Made by a program: the position numbers and the translations under genes. Shown here one piece after another: positions 51,061 through 62,520 of a stretch of DNA of 64,000 nt; within the stretch, counting starts at the first letter, position 1, and every line of letters begins with the position of its first letter. Below the pieces are notes generated by a model. That model did no database searches. It was given only the letters and a program-made list of their open reading frames with translations, and was not told the origin of the DNA. Source of the stretch: Callipepla californica brunnescens (Eukaryota; Chordata; Aves; Galliformes; Odontophoridae); the NCBI GenBank assembly GCA_023055505.1, contig JALIRH010000030.1, positions 6,134,001 to 6,198,000 on the forward strand. The letters run 5' to 3'.

Positions 51061-52593
51061 CTAAGGAAAATCAGCTGTGTACAGATGTTCTGTGTGTCTG
51101 TTTGGGTGAGCTCCTATTAGTAGTTTCTGAGTGCACTGATGCATGAAATAGAAGGGTCAGCAGAGCAGTAACGTGGCTTGTGGAATTGTTCTGAAAATAA
51201 CCTGTAGCTGATGGTGAAGAGGGTGAATAAGGTAGGAGAGTTGTTCTGGAGCAAATCTCAATGTATCTTGCTTTTTGTTCTAAAAATAAAAGACCACTTG
51301 TGGATTGAGGAATGGTAAAAGGAAGTTTGATTTTCATGCTGACTCCAGTCCACTGCTTTCATCACAGAGAGGCATTTATTTCACACAAGTAATGTCATTC
51401 TTTTTCACAGTGCTGCACATTGCTTCTACTCCCCTTCCCAAAAATTTCACAGGAGCTCAGAGCAGCCGTGAGACACCAAACTTTGCTTGGTTCCACTAAA
51501 TCTAATAAAAGCGGAGCTTGTTTCTCCTAAGTGCAGCATCCCATGTCTCAGGAGGTGGTGGGAGCAGAAGGCAGTGCAAACCCACAGGGTGCACAAGCAG
51601 CTTATCCCCGCAGCACAGAGGTTTCAGAGTGCTCTCCAGTGCATGCTTGCCTCTTTTCTGAGCTTGAAGGTCTTTGCTATGACCTTGGAAATCATCTGGA
51701 AGAACTCGCGCAGAATGGCCATCACATTTGCTGGGCTCTTCTCAAGCTGTAGTGCTTGGATTGCAGTTTGCAGGAAGTGGAGGTTGATTTTGGTGAGCTG
51801 GTGAAGCTGGCAGGAGCCTGCCCATGTCCTCAGGAGCTGTGAGTTTCTTTGTAGGATCCCTGAGCACTCCCTGCGAACCACAAGGAGATGATGCTTGCAG
51901 TATGGAGGAGCGCTGCTTCCTCCATCTCAGGGAGCAGGGGCCTGGTGTGGTGCAGGAGAGGTAGAGCAGGGCCCTGGGGGTTGGAGGAACATACAGCTCC
52001 AAGGAAAATGCGTGGGGAAGAAGCAAGCAGCTGGGAGGCTTGGGAATCCCCAGCAACATGAGATAGCAGCCCAACCAAGAGCTGGGATGATGATTTATTT
52101 TTCAACTGCATCCAATTATTTCCTATCCTATGGCACTGCACATGCGTTTCCCCTCTCCTTTCAGATTTCCCCAAGAAACGTTCTCACTATTGTCTATTTT
52201 GATCTCGTATCAATGTGTTCTCAGAAATGCTGATTTTGCTTTCCTAGATAAAGCAAACAAACAAACAAACACAGTGAGGTCAGTTTTCCATTTTACTCAC
52301 TGAAATATTATTAAAAATTAACTGCTGATTTCACCCCCCCATATTTTGTCGCACACCATGTCTAGCTGCATTAGGGGATGGAAAAATCACTTTTTTTCCT
52401 CTCTCCCTGTACCTTCTTTCCTTGTTCTTTGGGGAAGGAAATCCTTCTGTAGTGGATACGAGTACCTACAGAGATATGACTGCCATGCGCATTCAGAAGG
52501 AACATGAGCGTTTCCAATACCAAAATAGGTTGTTTTCCTTGTGGTGGTGGCATGGTGGTTTAAACGGTTTACCAGGCTGGTTTGGCCCAGTTC
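51061..52593 (+). other. 3' flank of the ZNF-3 unit
   Basis: Parallel to 34,481-36,004, including AAATAAAAGACC near 51,285 and an AAAC repeat near 52,255. No gene recognised. Confidence 0.5.
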
Positions 52594-53007
52594 TGTGACG
52601 ACTGGTGCAGGGGACCACGGAACCACTCCCCAGGAAAGCAGAAGGAGGAGAGGGAAAAGGGAGAAGGGAGATGGGTTTAAAAACAAAACAGCAGCAACGA
52701 CCTGAGGAGGAGAGCTAATTTACAAAATAAGTTATCAGGAAGCAAAATAATACAATATAATACAATATGATTGGAATAGAGGCTCATGAATCTGTTCAAA
52801 TGAGCAAGAGAAAGAATGTCCGATAAACCGAAGGCCTTACGCTAACGCTGAAGGTGGACAGCTGCAACAAACACCCACTGCTACAGCAGTTGTGTGTACT
52901 GCCAAGGCTCAGAAGCGCACACGTTGTCCTTGTGTCGATAGGGCCTCCCTGTAACCCTGTAGGGAGGCCAGAAGGTGTAGTATCATTGTCCCTCACCGAA
53001 CACTACA
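52594..53007 (-). repeat. Possible solo LTR, second copy
   Basis: Parallel to 36,005-36,429, TGTAGTGTTCGG to GTCACA on the minus strand. Part of the duplicated unit. Confidence 0.35.
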
Positions 53008-53139
53008 CACCCACATCCCACTGAACGTGAGAGAGCCTTGGGCAGTCTACAGCACCACACTTGCAGAGGCTGCAGCTATGGCTTAACCCTTCTGTTCCAA
53101 GAGACAAACCAAGGGCTTTCCCTTAACATTACAATCACC

Positions 53140-53458
53140 TGTTGCAATGGGATTGCCAGTAAATGAGCACCTGAGTGACCAGAGTGGAGGAGCCCAGATC
53201 CACCCATTCTCTCTCTCTCTCTCCCTATCAGTGCAGCTTCCAGGAGGTCCTATATGCTCAGAGCCTGCACAGGTTAACCCCCTCCCCTCCCTTGCTCTCT
53301 TACTACCAGCTCACCAGAGTTTGAATGAGAGGTGGTAGCATTCCTTAACTCAAGCGGTTGCTGGGAGGGGTGAATTAATTCCCCTTTCCTCTAGGATCTT
53401 GTTATATAGCACCTGTATCTCAAATGAGGACTTAGTCACTGCCTTATTTTCCTTTACA
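53140..53458 (+). repeat. Diverged solo LTR of the ERV-2 family, second copy
   Basis: Parallel to 36,561-36,875, TGTTGCAATGGG to TTTACA. Followed directly by CR1. Confidence 0.75.
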
Positions 53459-55060
53459 CTGCTCATCACGGGAGACATCAACCATGCCAATATTGGTTAG
53501 AAGGAGAACAAGGCAGGGCACCAGCAATCCCAGAGTTTCCTGGAATGAGTTGATGATAAGTTCTTCTTCCAGGTGGTGCAGGAACCCAAGAGAAATTGTG
53601 CTATGCTGGAACTCATCAATGTCTTCCCAGCAAGGAGAGGCTGATGAGTAATGTGGAGCTCCAGGGCCAAAAAATGATGGAGTTCAAGATCTTTACTGCA
53701 TCAAAGTGGGTATGCAGCAAGCTCACGACTCTGGACTTCAGGAGAGCAGACACTGACCTCTTCAGAGAACTACTTGGCAGGGTGATATGGTATAAAGCCC
53801 TGGAGGGAAAAGCAGACGAAGAAAAATTGTCAGTATTCAAGGACCATCTCCTCCAAGCCCAGGAGCAGTGCATGCCACAATGGAGGAAGCCAGGCAAGGA
53901 TGCCAGGAGGCCTCTGTGAATGAACAGGTTGCTCCTGGACTTACTTATCTGTCATAGTTGAAAGGCCATAGGAGTGTGGTGAAGTTCCCACTGTCTGTAG
54001 AAAGGGAAACATAACCCCCATTTCCAAAAAGGCTAAAAAAGAAAATCCAGGGAACTATAGGCCATCTAGTCTCACCTCTGTGCCTGGCAAGATCATGGAG
54101 CAGATCCTCCTGAAGGCCCGTCTATGGCACATGGAAAATAAAGACCGGGTGATTGGTGGTAACCAACAAGGCTTCACCAAGATCATGTCATGCCTGACAA
54201 ACACGGTGGCCTTTTATGATGGAGTTATGGCCTTAGTAAAGAAAGGAAGAGCAGCTCATGCCATCTACATGGAATTGTCTAAAGCATTGGACACGTGACA
54301 TCCTGGTCCCCAATTTGGAGAAAAATGGATTTGATGGACAGAACACCTATTGGGTATGAACTTGGCTGAATGGTTGCACTCAGAGAGTTGTGGTCAATGG
54401 CTCAGTGTCCAAATGGAGTCCGGTGATGAGTGGTGTCCCTCAGGGATCAGTGCTGGGACCAGTGTTACTTAACATCTTTGTAGGAGACATAGGCTGTGGG
54501 ATAGAGTGCACCCTCAGCAAGTTTGTGAATGACACCAGAAGGAGTGGTGCAGTTGACATGCTAGAGGGAAGAGGGTACCATCCAAGGGCACCTGGACAGC
54601 CTTGAGAGATGGGCCTATGCCAGCCTCATGAAATTCAGCAAAGTCAATTGCAAGGTCCTGCAACCTGTGTTGGCACAAATATGAGCACAGAAGGGATTGA
54701 GAGCAGCCCTGAGAAGGACCCCACCTGGAGTACTGCATCCAGTTCTGGAGCCCCCAACACAAGAAGGACGTGCAGCTGTTGGAGCAGGTCCAGAGAAGGG
54801 CTACAAAGATGATGAGAGGGCTGGAGCACCTCCCCTACGAGGACAGGCTGAGAGATCTGGGGCTTTTCAGCCTGGAGAAGAGAAGGCTCCAGGGAGGCCT
54901 TAGGGAGGCCTTCCAGTACCTGGATGGGACCTAAAGAAAGCTGGGAAAGAACGTTGTATAAGGGAATATAGCAGCAGAACAAGGGAAATTGGCTTAGAAC
55001 TGGAAGGGGATGCAGTTGGACTAGTCTCCTAGATACTAGGAGAAATTCCACCTGTGAGGG
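53459..55060 (+). mobile_element. CR1 LINE, 3' part of ORF2
   Basis: Reading frames with stops show CR1 ORF2: GDINHANIGW (end of the endonuclease), [10 protein letters not shown] (RT), [17 protein letters not shown] (RT) and the 3' part with [15 protein letters not shown]. An insert-free copy of the ERV-B site lies at 53,524. It is cut at 55,060 by the ERV-C LTR. Confidence 0.85.
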
Positions 55061-55420
55061 TGTCATGGTTATCTAATTTTTCGTATTGGTATTCCACATC
55101 ATAACATCATGTAGTGCATTAAGAGTTAACGACTTAATACTCCAGCTCTATGGATCATTGATATTTCCAGGTATACCTGTCTCAGAAGTGAAGAAGAACT
55201 ACATTTGCCAGTGGAGATTGCAATGCTTTGCATTTTTACGTATTTCCGCTCAGAGGGAAAAGATAAATACTGTCTGCGGTCACGGGACACTCTCTTTCCT
55301 TTGGGATCGACTCAGCATTGGGTGCTTGCTGCTGTCTCGACTTTAGCGTTAGTGTAAGGGTCTGGCTTATGCCAATCAGAACTTATTCACTACTATCCCA
55401 GAGAGGCATAGTTTTTGAAA
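55061..55420 (+). repeat. ERV-C 5' LTR-like region, strongly diverged
   Basis: Starts TGTCATGGTT and keeps ATTCCACATCATAACATCATG, as in the ERV-A LTR start. After about 75 bp it no longer aligns by eye. The LTR end is not clear. Confidence 0.55.
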
Positions 55421-55779
55421 TAGAGCAATAGAGTCTCAGAGCTGAAAAAGATGTTGTCCATATCCAGAGTCTTTTAGCTGACAATCAGACTCTCCTGTCC
55501 AATTTAGACAGCCTCCAGTCTGATCAAGACACCCTCCAGACCAAGCAAGTCGCATTTCCAATCGAGAAAAATGCCCTCCAGACCTAAAAAGATGCTCTCC
55601 AACCTGAGCAAGATGCCCTCCAGTCCAAACTCAACAACCCTCAGTGTCAACAAGATGGTCTCCAACCTGAGCACAATGTCCTCCAACCCGATAGAGACAC
55701 CCTCCAGTCCGAGTTAGACATCCTCCTGTCTGAACGGTACTCCTTCAGAACTGAGCGAGGTGCCTACCAGCCACAATAG
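55421..55779 (+). pseudogene. ERV-C heptad-repeat module in the gag position
   Basis: A degenerate 21-bp repeat (CTCCAGNCNGAGCAAGATGC type) encodes a 7-residue pattern close to KDALQPE, QDALQSK, QDGLQPE, RDTLQSE, with Leu at one fixed heptad position, as in a coiled coil. Two stops lie upstream or inside (TAA at 55,585-55,587). The frame ends at CAA-TAG (55,777-55,779), the place where ERV-A gag ends. There is no similarity to ERV-A Gag. A coiled-coil product is described for the chicken ENS-1/ERNI retroelement family; a relationship is possible but not shown. Confidence 0.6.
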
Positions 55780-57592
55780 CCCGTACCCCCCAGCCAGGTG
55801 TGGGGAAAGGAATAACAGAGTGTATTGGACTGTGTGGATTCGATGGCCATGGACCATCAGAAACACAAAAATATAAGGCATTAGTGGACACTGGTGCACA
55901 ATGCACTCTAATGCCCTCGAGTCACCAAGGGACAGATTTCATTTCTGGGGTGACTGGCTGCTCCCAAGAGTTGACCAAGCTGGAGGCTGAAATAAGTCTC
56001 ACTGGTAAAGATTGGCAAAATCATCTTATTGTGACTGGTCCAGGGGCTCCATGTAAACTTTATTACCTCAGAAGGGGATATTTTAAGGATCTCAAGGGGT
56101 ATCGATGAGCTGCTGTGGACGCAGATAACACTGAGCAGCTGTCTGTTTAGCCTGGCCTGTCAGAAGATCCGTCTGTTGTGGGGTTGCTATAAGTGGAGGA
56201 GCAACAGGTCCCGATTGCTATAAAAACAGTGCACAGACGGCAGCACCGCACCAACAGGGATTCCTTGCTCCCCATTCATAATCTGATTCGTCAGCTAAAG
56301 AGCCAGGGAGTGATCATCAAAACCCACTCACCGTTTAGCAGCCATATATGGCCAGTGCGTAAAGCCGGTGGAGAATGGAGGCTGACGGTAGATGACCGTG
56401 GCCTGAATGAAGTCACAGCCCCACTGAGTGCTGCTGTGCCGGACATGCTTCAACTCCAGTATGAACTGGAGTCAAAAGCAGCCAAGTGGTATGCCACCAC
56501 TGACATTGCTAATGCCTTCTTTTCAATTCCTCTGGCCACAGAATGCAGGCCGCAGTTTGCCTTCACCTGGAGGGGCGTTCAGTACACCTGGAACCGTTTG
56601 CCCCAGGGGTGTAGTCACAGCCCAACCATTTGTCATGGGTTGATCCAAACTGCATTGGAACAGGGCGGTGCTCCTGAGCACTTACAAGACATTGATGATA
56701 TCAGTGTGTGGGGTTATACAGCAGAGGAAGTTTTCAAGAAATAAGAGAGAATAATCCAGATCCTCCTGCAAGCTGGCTTTGCTATTAAGCGAGGCATAGT
56801 GAAAGGGCCTGCACAGGAAATTCAGTTGCTTGGTATAAAGTGGCAGCATGGACGTCGTCACATCCCAGCAGATGTGATTGACAAAATTACTGCTATGTCT
56901 CCACCCACTAGTAAGACAGAGACCCAAGCTTTTCTGGGTGTAGTGGGATTTTGGAGACTGCATGTTCCAAACTACAGCCTCATTGTGAGCCCCCTTTATC
57001 AGGTGACCCACAAGGGGAATGATTTTGTGTGGGGCCTTGAGCAGCAGCAGGCTTTTGAGCAAATTAAGCAGGAGATAGCCCGTGTCGTGGCCCTGGGGCC
57101 AGTGCGGACGGGACAGGATGTAAAGAACATCCTCTACACTGCTGCTGGAAAGGAAGGTCCCACTTGGAGTTTGTGGCAAAGAGCTTCTGGAGAGACCCGA
57201 GGCCGACCCCTTGGATTCTGGAGTCGAGCATACAGGGGGTCTGAGGAGTGCTACACTCCAACTGAAAAGGAGATCTTAGCCGTGTATGAGGGGGTTCGAG
57301 CTGCTTCCGAAGTAATCGGTACTGAAGCGCAGCTCCTTCTGGCACCTCGACTGCCAGTACTGAACTGGATGTTCAAAGGAAAGGTTCCCTCCACCCATCA
57401 TGCTACTGATGCCACTTGGAGTAAGTGGATTGTGCTGATTACACAGCGAGCTCGGATGGGGAACCCCAACCGTCCAGGAATCCTGGAGGTGATCATGGAC
57501 TGGCCTGAAGGTAAAAAGTTTGGAACAACACCGGCAGAGGAGGTGTCACGTGCTAAAGAAGCCCCACCATATAATGAACTAAGAAATTTTTA
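55780..57592 (+). pseudogene. pol: ERV-C pro-RT, decayed
   Basis: Same family as ERV-A pol. Spacing after the UAG is 2 nt shorter, so protease (LVDTGAQCTL) is out of the gag frame. Stops at 56,106 (protease end) and 56,743 (RT palm). The catalytic YIDD reads DIDD (56,688). The part after 56,799 is open through the connection region to the start of RNase H (PPYNEL), where it breaks off at 57,585. Confidence 0.85.
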
Positions 57593-58612
57593 AAAAACGA
57601 GAGCGAATAATCCAGATTCTTCTGGGTGCTGGTTTTGCTATCAAACGAAACAAAGTGAAGGGACCTGCCCAAGAAATTCAGTTTCTAGGAGTAAAATGGC
57701 AAGATGGGTGTCGTCACATCCCAGGAGATGTGGTTGACAAAATCACCAGCATGTCACCACCCACTAGCAAAAAGGAGACATAGCCTTTTCTTGGTGTAGT
57801 AGGCTTTTGGAGAATGCATGTCCCAAACTACAGCTTCATAGTAAGCCCACTCTATCAGGTGACCAGAAAGAAGAATAATTTTGCATGGGGTCCTGAACAG
57901 CAGAAGGTCTTTGAGCAGATTAAACAGGAAATAGCCCGTGCTGTTGCCCTGGGGCCAGTACTGATGGGACAGGACGTAAAGAACATCTTATACACTGCTG
58001 CTGGAGAGAAGGGTCCCACTTGGAGTCTGTAGCAAAGAGCCTCTGGGGAGACCCGAGGCCGACCCCTGGGATTTTGGAGCAGAGCGTACAGGGGTTCGGA
58101 GGAGTGCTACACTCCAACTGAGAAGGAGATTTTGGCAGCATACGAGGGGGTTCGGGCTGCTTCTGAAGTAATTGGTACTGAGACACAGCTCCTCCTGGCA
58201 CCTCGATTGCCAGTGCTGGAATGGATGTTCATAGGAGAGGTTCCCTCCACCCGTCATGCTACCGATGCCACTTGGAGTAAGTGGATTGTGGTGATTACAC
58301 AGTGAACTCAGATGGAGAACCTCAGCCAGCCAGGAATCCTAGAAGTAATCATGGACTGGCCTGAAAGCAAGAAATTTGGAACCAGTTCGTGAACCGTTAA
58401 CAGTCACGTAGTTGCTCATGTGGCCAAGAGTCGAGCTGCTGAAGAACAGAAAAATAACCATCATGTAGATCGAGCTGCCAAAATTGATGTGGCTCAAATA
58501 GATGTGGATTGGCAGAGCAAAGGAGAGTTATTTTTACCTTAGTGGGCCCATGATTCCTCATGCCGTCAAGGAAGGGATATGACCTATAAGTGGGCTAGAG
58601 AACGAGGGAAGG
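57593..58612 (+). pseudogene. pol: ERV-C second RT-integrase fragment
   Basis: The sequence jumps back to the RT thumb region (TTTTTAAAAAACGAGAGCG) and repeats material already present at 56,735-57,530, but it is closer to ERV-A. Stops near 57,781, 58,030 and 58,302. Most of RNase H is deleted at 58,381, where the sequence goes straight to the RNase H end and integrase zinc region, ending near 58,612. So this is a second copy or recombinant, not one provirus. Confidence 0.8.
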
Positions 58613-59959
58613 ATACACGAGGATACGTAAAATGTATGAGTATGAGTATACATACAAAGGGTTCAGTAAGCAGATCACTGTAGCTATGAGGAAACTCAGA
58701 GACCAGGTGTCACGCTCCAATATAAAGGAGGGAGACGAGGTTCTTTGATTATGTGTATACCCGATGGCGAGATTAAGACACAACGGGTCACATGTTAGCC
58801 CAAACAGTTTATTACAATTACTGGTTTCTTAGGGATATGGGGAAGGGAAGGTGAGCGATAGAAAAGGGATAAAAAGCAAGGAGTCTTGATAGAAAGCAAG
58901 AGAGACATAATCACCAACGTGGGCCCAACAAGGTTCGTAGTCTCAGGAACTCGTCTGGTCACCACGGGGGAGGGGAGATGGCAGCAAGCAGGCCTCAGGG
59001 TCCGTCTCTGGGAGTTCTCCTCAAAGATTTTTCTTTGGGAGTTCTTCTCCAGGAATTCTTCTCTTCTCCTCAAACCCTTGGTTCAGTGAAGGCATTTTAT
59101 CCCCATTTCTCAGGAGTTTTTTCCTTTTCTCTTGGTTTGTGTGACATGTCTGGCCTAACAGATAAGCCAGCAGCGGATGTTGCCTTCATTGCCATGCAGG
59201 AGCATTGTTGTCTTTTTGTGGTGGTCAGCTTCTCCAAGCCGTACCCCCCGGAAAAGACAATGTGCCCCTATTTCTGCTTATCTTTACAAGCATAAACAGA
59301 GACAATGAGGCACCATAACACCCATCTGGATAACCAGCAGTTATCAGTGAGAGCCTTGTCACCAGAAAGGGCCTTATGAAGCAAGCTTTGAGACAAAAGA
59401 AAGGAAAACAGTTTCTGTCTGTCACAGATCCTGATGATGCTGAGGCAACTGAAGTTCCTTGGAGGCATCTAAACCAACTCAAGTTTGCTAAAAATATGTT
59501 GCCACTCTGCCATTAGCTCCTTGTGAGCAGACTCGGTCTATTGCATATTAGGCAGCTCTCTTTCAGTGAGATGAATCCCATCCTTCTACACCCAACAATG
59601 CCACCTTGAATTACTCAATACAATGGTTGAAGGAAGGGTTTGTGAGACATGCAGGAGTGCAGGGCCAGTGCGTGGCCATCCTGCTGAATGAAATGCATCA
59701 GGGGCTTTCAGAGCCACCTCCACATTTGATTTTGCCTCTGTCTAATGCATGCCATTTCCTGCTTCACCAGCCCTCACAAACAATCACCTCACTTCATGCC
59801 CTCTGTGATCTCTTCAGTGACGGCTCTTGGCAGGGCCCGCTAACACCCTCACATACTTGGGCTGTGCTTCTGACTTCAGGTTTTTAAAGGCTTGCTCAAA
59901 TGTTCAGGATCTGCAGTTCAGGAACGTGGCCGTTCAGTTCCACCTATCACCAGCAGTTC
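58613..59959 (-). other. Unassigned DNA with a possible minus-strand LTR
   Basis: 58,707-59,363 could be a solo LTR on the minus strand: ends TG...CA, flanks CCAGG and CCAGA nearly alike, and AATAAAC on the minus strand near 58,808. It is weak evidence. The rest up to 59,959 shows nothing I recognise. Confidence 0.3.
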
Positions 59960-60370
59960 TCACTAAACCATGTCCCTCAAGACAGCATCTAAATGTTCCT
60001 TGAACACCTCCAGGGTCAGTGACTCCTCCACCTCCCCGGGCAGCCCATTCCAGTGCCTGAGCACTCTTTTGGAGAACTGTTTCCTATGTCTGGTCTGAGT
60101 CGCCCCTGGTGTAATTTGAAGCCATTCCCTTTCATCCTATCACTAGTTACATGACAGAAGGCCGAACCCCAGCTCACCACAGCCTCCCTTCAGGTAGTTA
60201 TAGAGAGCAATAAGGTCTCCCCTGAGCCTCCTCTTCTCCAGACTTAACAATCCCAGCTCCCTCAACTACCCCTCGTAAGGCCTGTGCTCAAGACCCCTCA
60301 CCAGCTTTATTGCCCTTGACATTCCAGCGCCTTGATGTCTTTCTTGCAGTGAAGGGCCCAACATTGAACA
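59960..60370 (-). mobile_element. CR1 LINE fragment (3' end), minus strand
   Basis: Complement matches the CR1 3' part: CTGGAGAAGAGGAGGCTCAG, with the typical AATAAGGTCTCCCCTGAGCC on the plus strand near 60,210. It is the same part of the element as 54,750-54,900 in the other orientation. Confidence 0.85.
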
Positions 60371-61484
60371 CACTCATACTTGCTTTCCTCCATGAAACTG
60401 TATGTGGGAGATTTCTTCTGGAAATTTCTCACCAGAAATTTGTTTTTTATCTTCTGTTTGTTTTTTTCACTGGATAAGTTTTACAGAGACACAAAGACGT
60501 TGTATTTTCCTGATGTTCCAGACCTGTCTAAACAGAATTCAGAAGTTGGGTGCAGTTCACAAAAAAAGTCCCTCTTCTGTAATGTTTGCTCTCTTTTTGT
60601 AACTCCCTGTTAAATTCAGAATTTGTTTCTATGGTTGTTAACTTTGAAGATGAGTGTGCTGCTGGGCATTCAACCTGCAAAAGCTCCTCCAGGGACTTCA
60701 AAATGTTCTGTCAGCACCCTTACACAGCTGAACCTCGGGGTGTTGAGTTTGGCATGACACTTCATGAACAGTTTGATTGATATACAGAAGAATGATATAG
60801 GTGTGTTGTACCCTTATTTCTCCCAAGGAATGACTTTTGGTGTGTCTGAGGTAATTGTAGCTTTTATATGACTTCTGTCACTACAATTATGATGAATGAT
60901 GGAAAAAATATATATCTCTATTTTTACTTGATTGTATGCAGGAAATTGAAACCCTTCTCTAGGATAACTGATCAGACAATAAAGAATTTAAAGTTTTACT
61001 TATCTTCATAACCAAAAGTCTTCTCGGTGATCTCATCTGACATTGGGCACCTACTGTGTGCTTGCCCAAATATCTTTTCTCGTCAACAGAGAGAAATCAT
61101 TTATCTACGCTCAGTTGCCTTGGCCTGCTTTGTCTGTCAACAGTGTCTTGCTGCAGGTGGGCTCCCATACGTCCTGGGTCATAGTGCCCAATCCCACACA
61201 GGGGCATGAGATACACCAGAGCATAGTGAAGGCAGCAGCCACCTCTTTGTTGGTAACTGAATCAACTCCTGGGTCAAGATGATAGGCAATAATCAAAACA
61301 GATGTAGAAGAAAATCTCCGTGTAAAAGTTTTGTAATAAATAACTCTTCCTTTATGGCAGTTTTGGAGGTTGTCTCTGAGTCCTCATGATTAATTTTCCA
61401 CTAGACATATTCACATAGCCGCAAAATAATGACATTTACGTTTGGTATAAATGCGGATTTTCACAACCATATTAAATATATTTG
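60371..61484. other. Unique, AT-rich DNA
   Basis: No repeat family, gene or RNA recognised. Short frames only, without splice or domain support. Confidence 0.4.
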
Positions 61485-62520
61485 TATATGTTACAGTTGG
61501 AAGTGAGTCTCAGAGATCATCTAGACCAACATCCTGACTATTTCAGGACTAACCAAAAGTTAAAGGACATTATGTATGGCAATATCCAAATGTCTCTTAA
61601 ACTCCAGATGTCATGGCACAGCAGCCTCTCAAGGAAGAATTTCCAGTATCTACATTATAGCAGTGTGTTGGAAGATGAAAGAGAAGTGCTGGGGGAACAG
61701 GCAGAAGTGACTACCAAACCACGCTCTCTCATCTTTGAAAGATCTTGGAGAATGGGAGAGGTGCTTGGAGACTGGAGGATAGCCAGTGTAACACCAGTCT
61801 TCAAAATGGGCAGGAAGGACAAGCCATGAAAATACACGATGATCAGCCTCGCCTCCGTCCCTGGAAAGGTGACGGAACAACTTGTTTTGGATGCCGTCTC
61901 CAAGCAATTGGAAGAGAAGAAGATCATTGGGAGTGGTCAGCACGGCATCCCCAAGGGGAAATCATGCTTGACCATCGTGGTGAACTTCTACCTAGTTATC
62001 AGTGGCTGGGCATATGAGTAGAGATTGGTGGATGTTGTGCTCCTGGACTTCAGAAAGGCTTTTGACACTGTCTCCCACAGCATCCTTGTAATGAGGCCCC
62101 AGGAAGCATGGGATAGATGAATGGAGAGTGAGGTGGATTGAGAACTGGCTGAGTGGCAGAGCTCAGACGGTTGTCATCAGCGGGGCAGAGTCTAGTTGGA
62201 GGCGTGTAGCTGGTGGTGTTCCTTAGAGGTTGGTGCTGCGTCTGCTCTTCTTCAGCATCTTCATCAGTGACGTGCATATAGGCACAGAGGGCACCGTCAG
62301 AAAGTACAAAGCTGGGAGGAGTGGCTGCCATAGCAGAAAGCTGTGCCACCATTCTGTAAGGCTTGGACAGAGTGTGGACTTGGGCAGAGTGGAACGTGGT
62401 GAGGTTCAACAAGAGCAAGCGTAGAGTCCTGCACCTGGGAAGAAATAATGGCACAAAATGTTGAAAACACAAAATGGTCAGAACACTTCTTGGGGAATCC
62501 TGAAAGGAATGGGGAAACAC
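61485..62520 (+). mobile_element. CR1 LINE fragments
   Basis: 61,485-61,670 resembles the CR1 3' end on the minus strand. 61,670-62,520 is ORF2 on the plus strand: GDWRIASVTPVFK, LLDFRKAFDTVSH, then FFSIFISDVHIGTEG, with stops and shifts. 62,080-62,520 is the intact-side partner of 19,806-20,265, and shows where ERV-2 entered (after CCCACA at 62,079). Confidence 0.8.

Noticed and set aside
54080..54605. Separate small genes suggested by short frames at 54,080-54,903
   Set aside because: They are pieces of one decayed CR1 ORF2.
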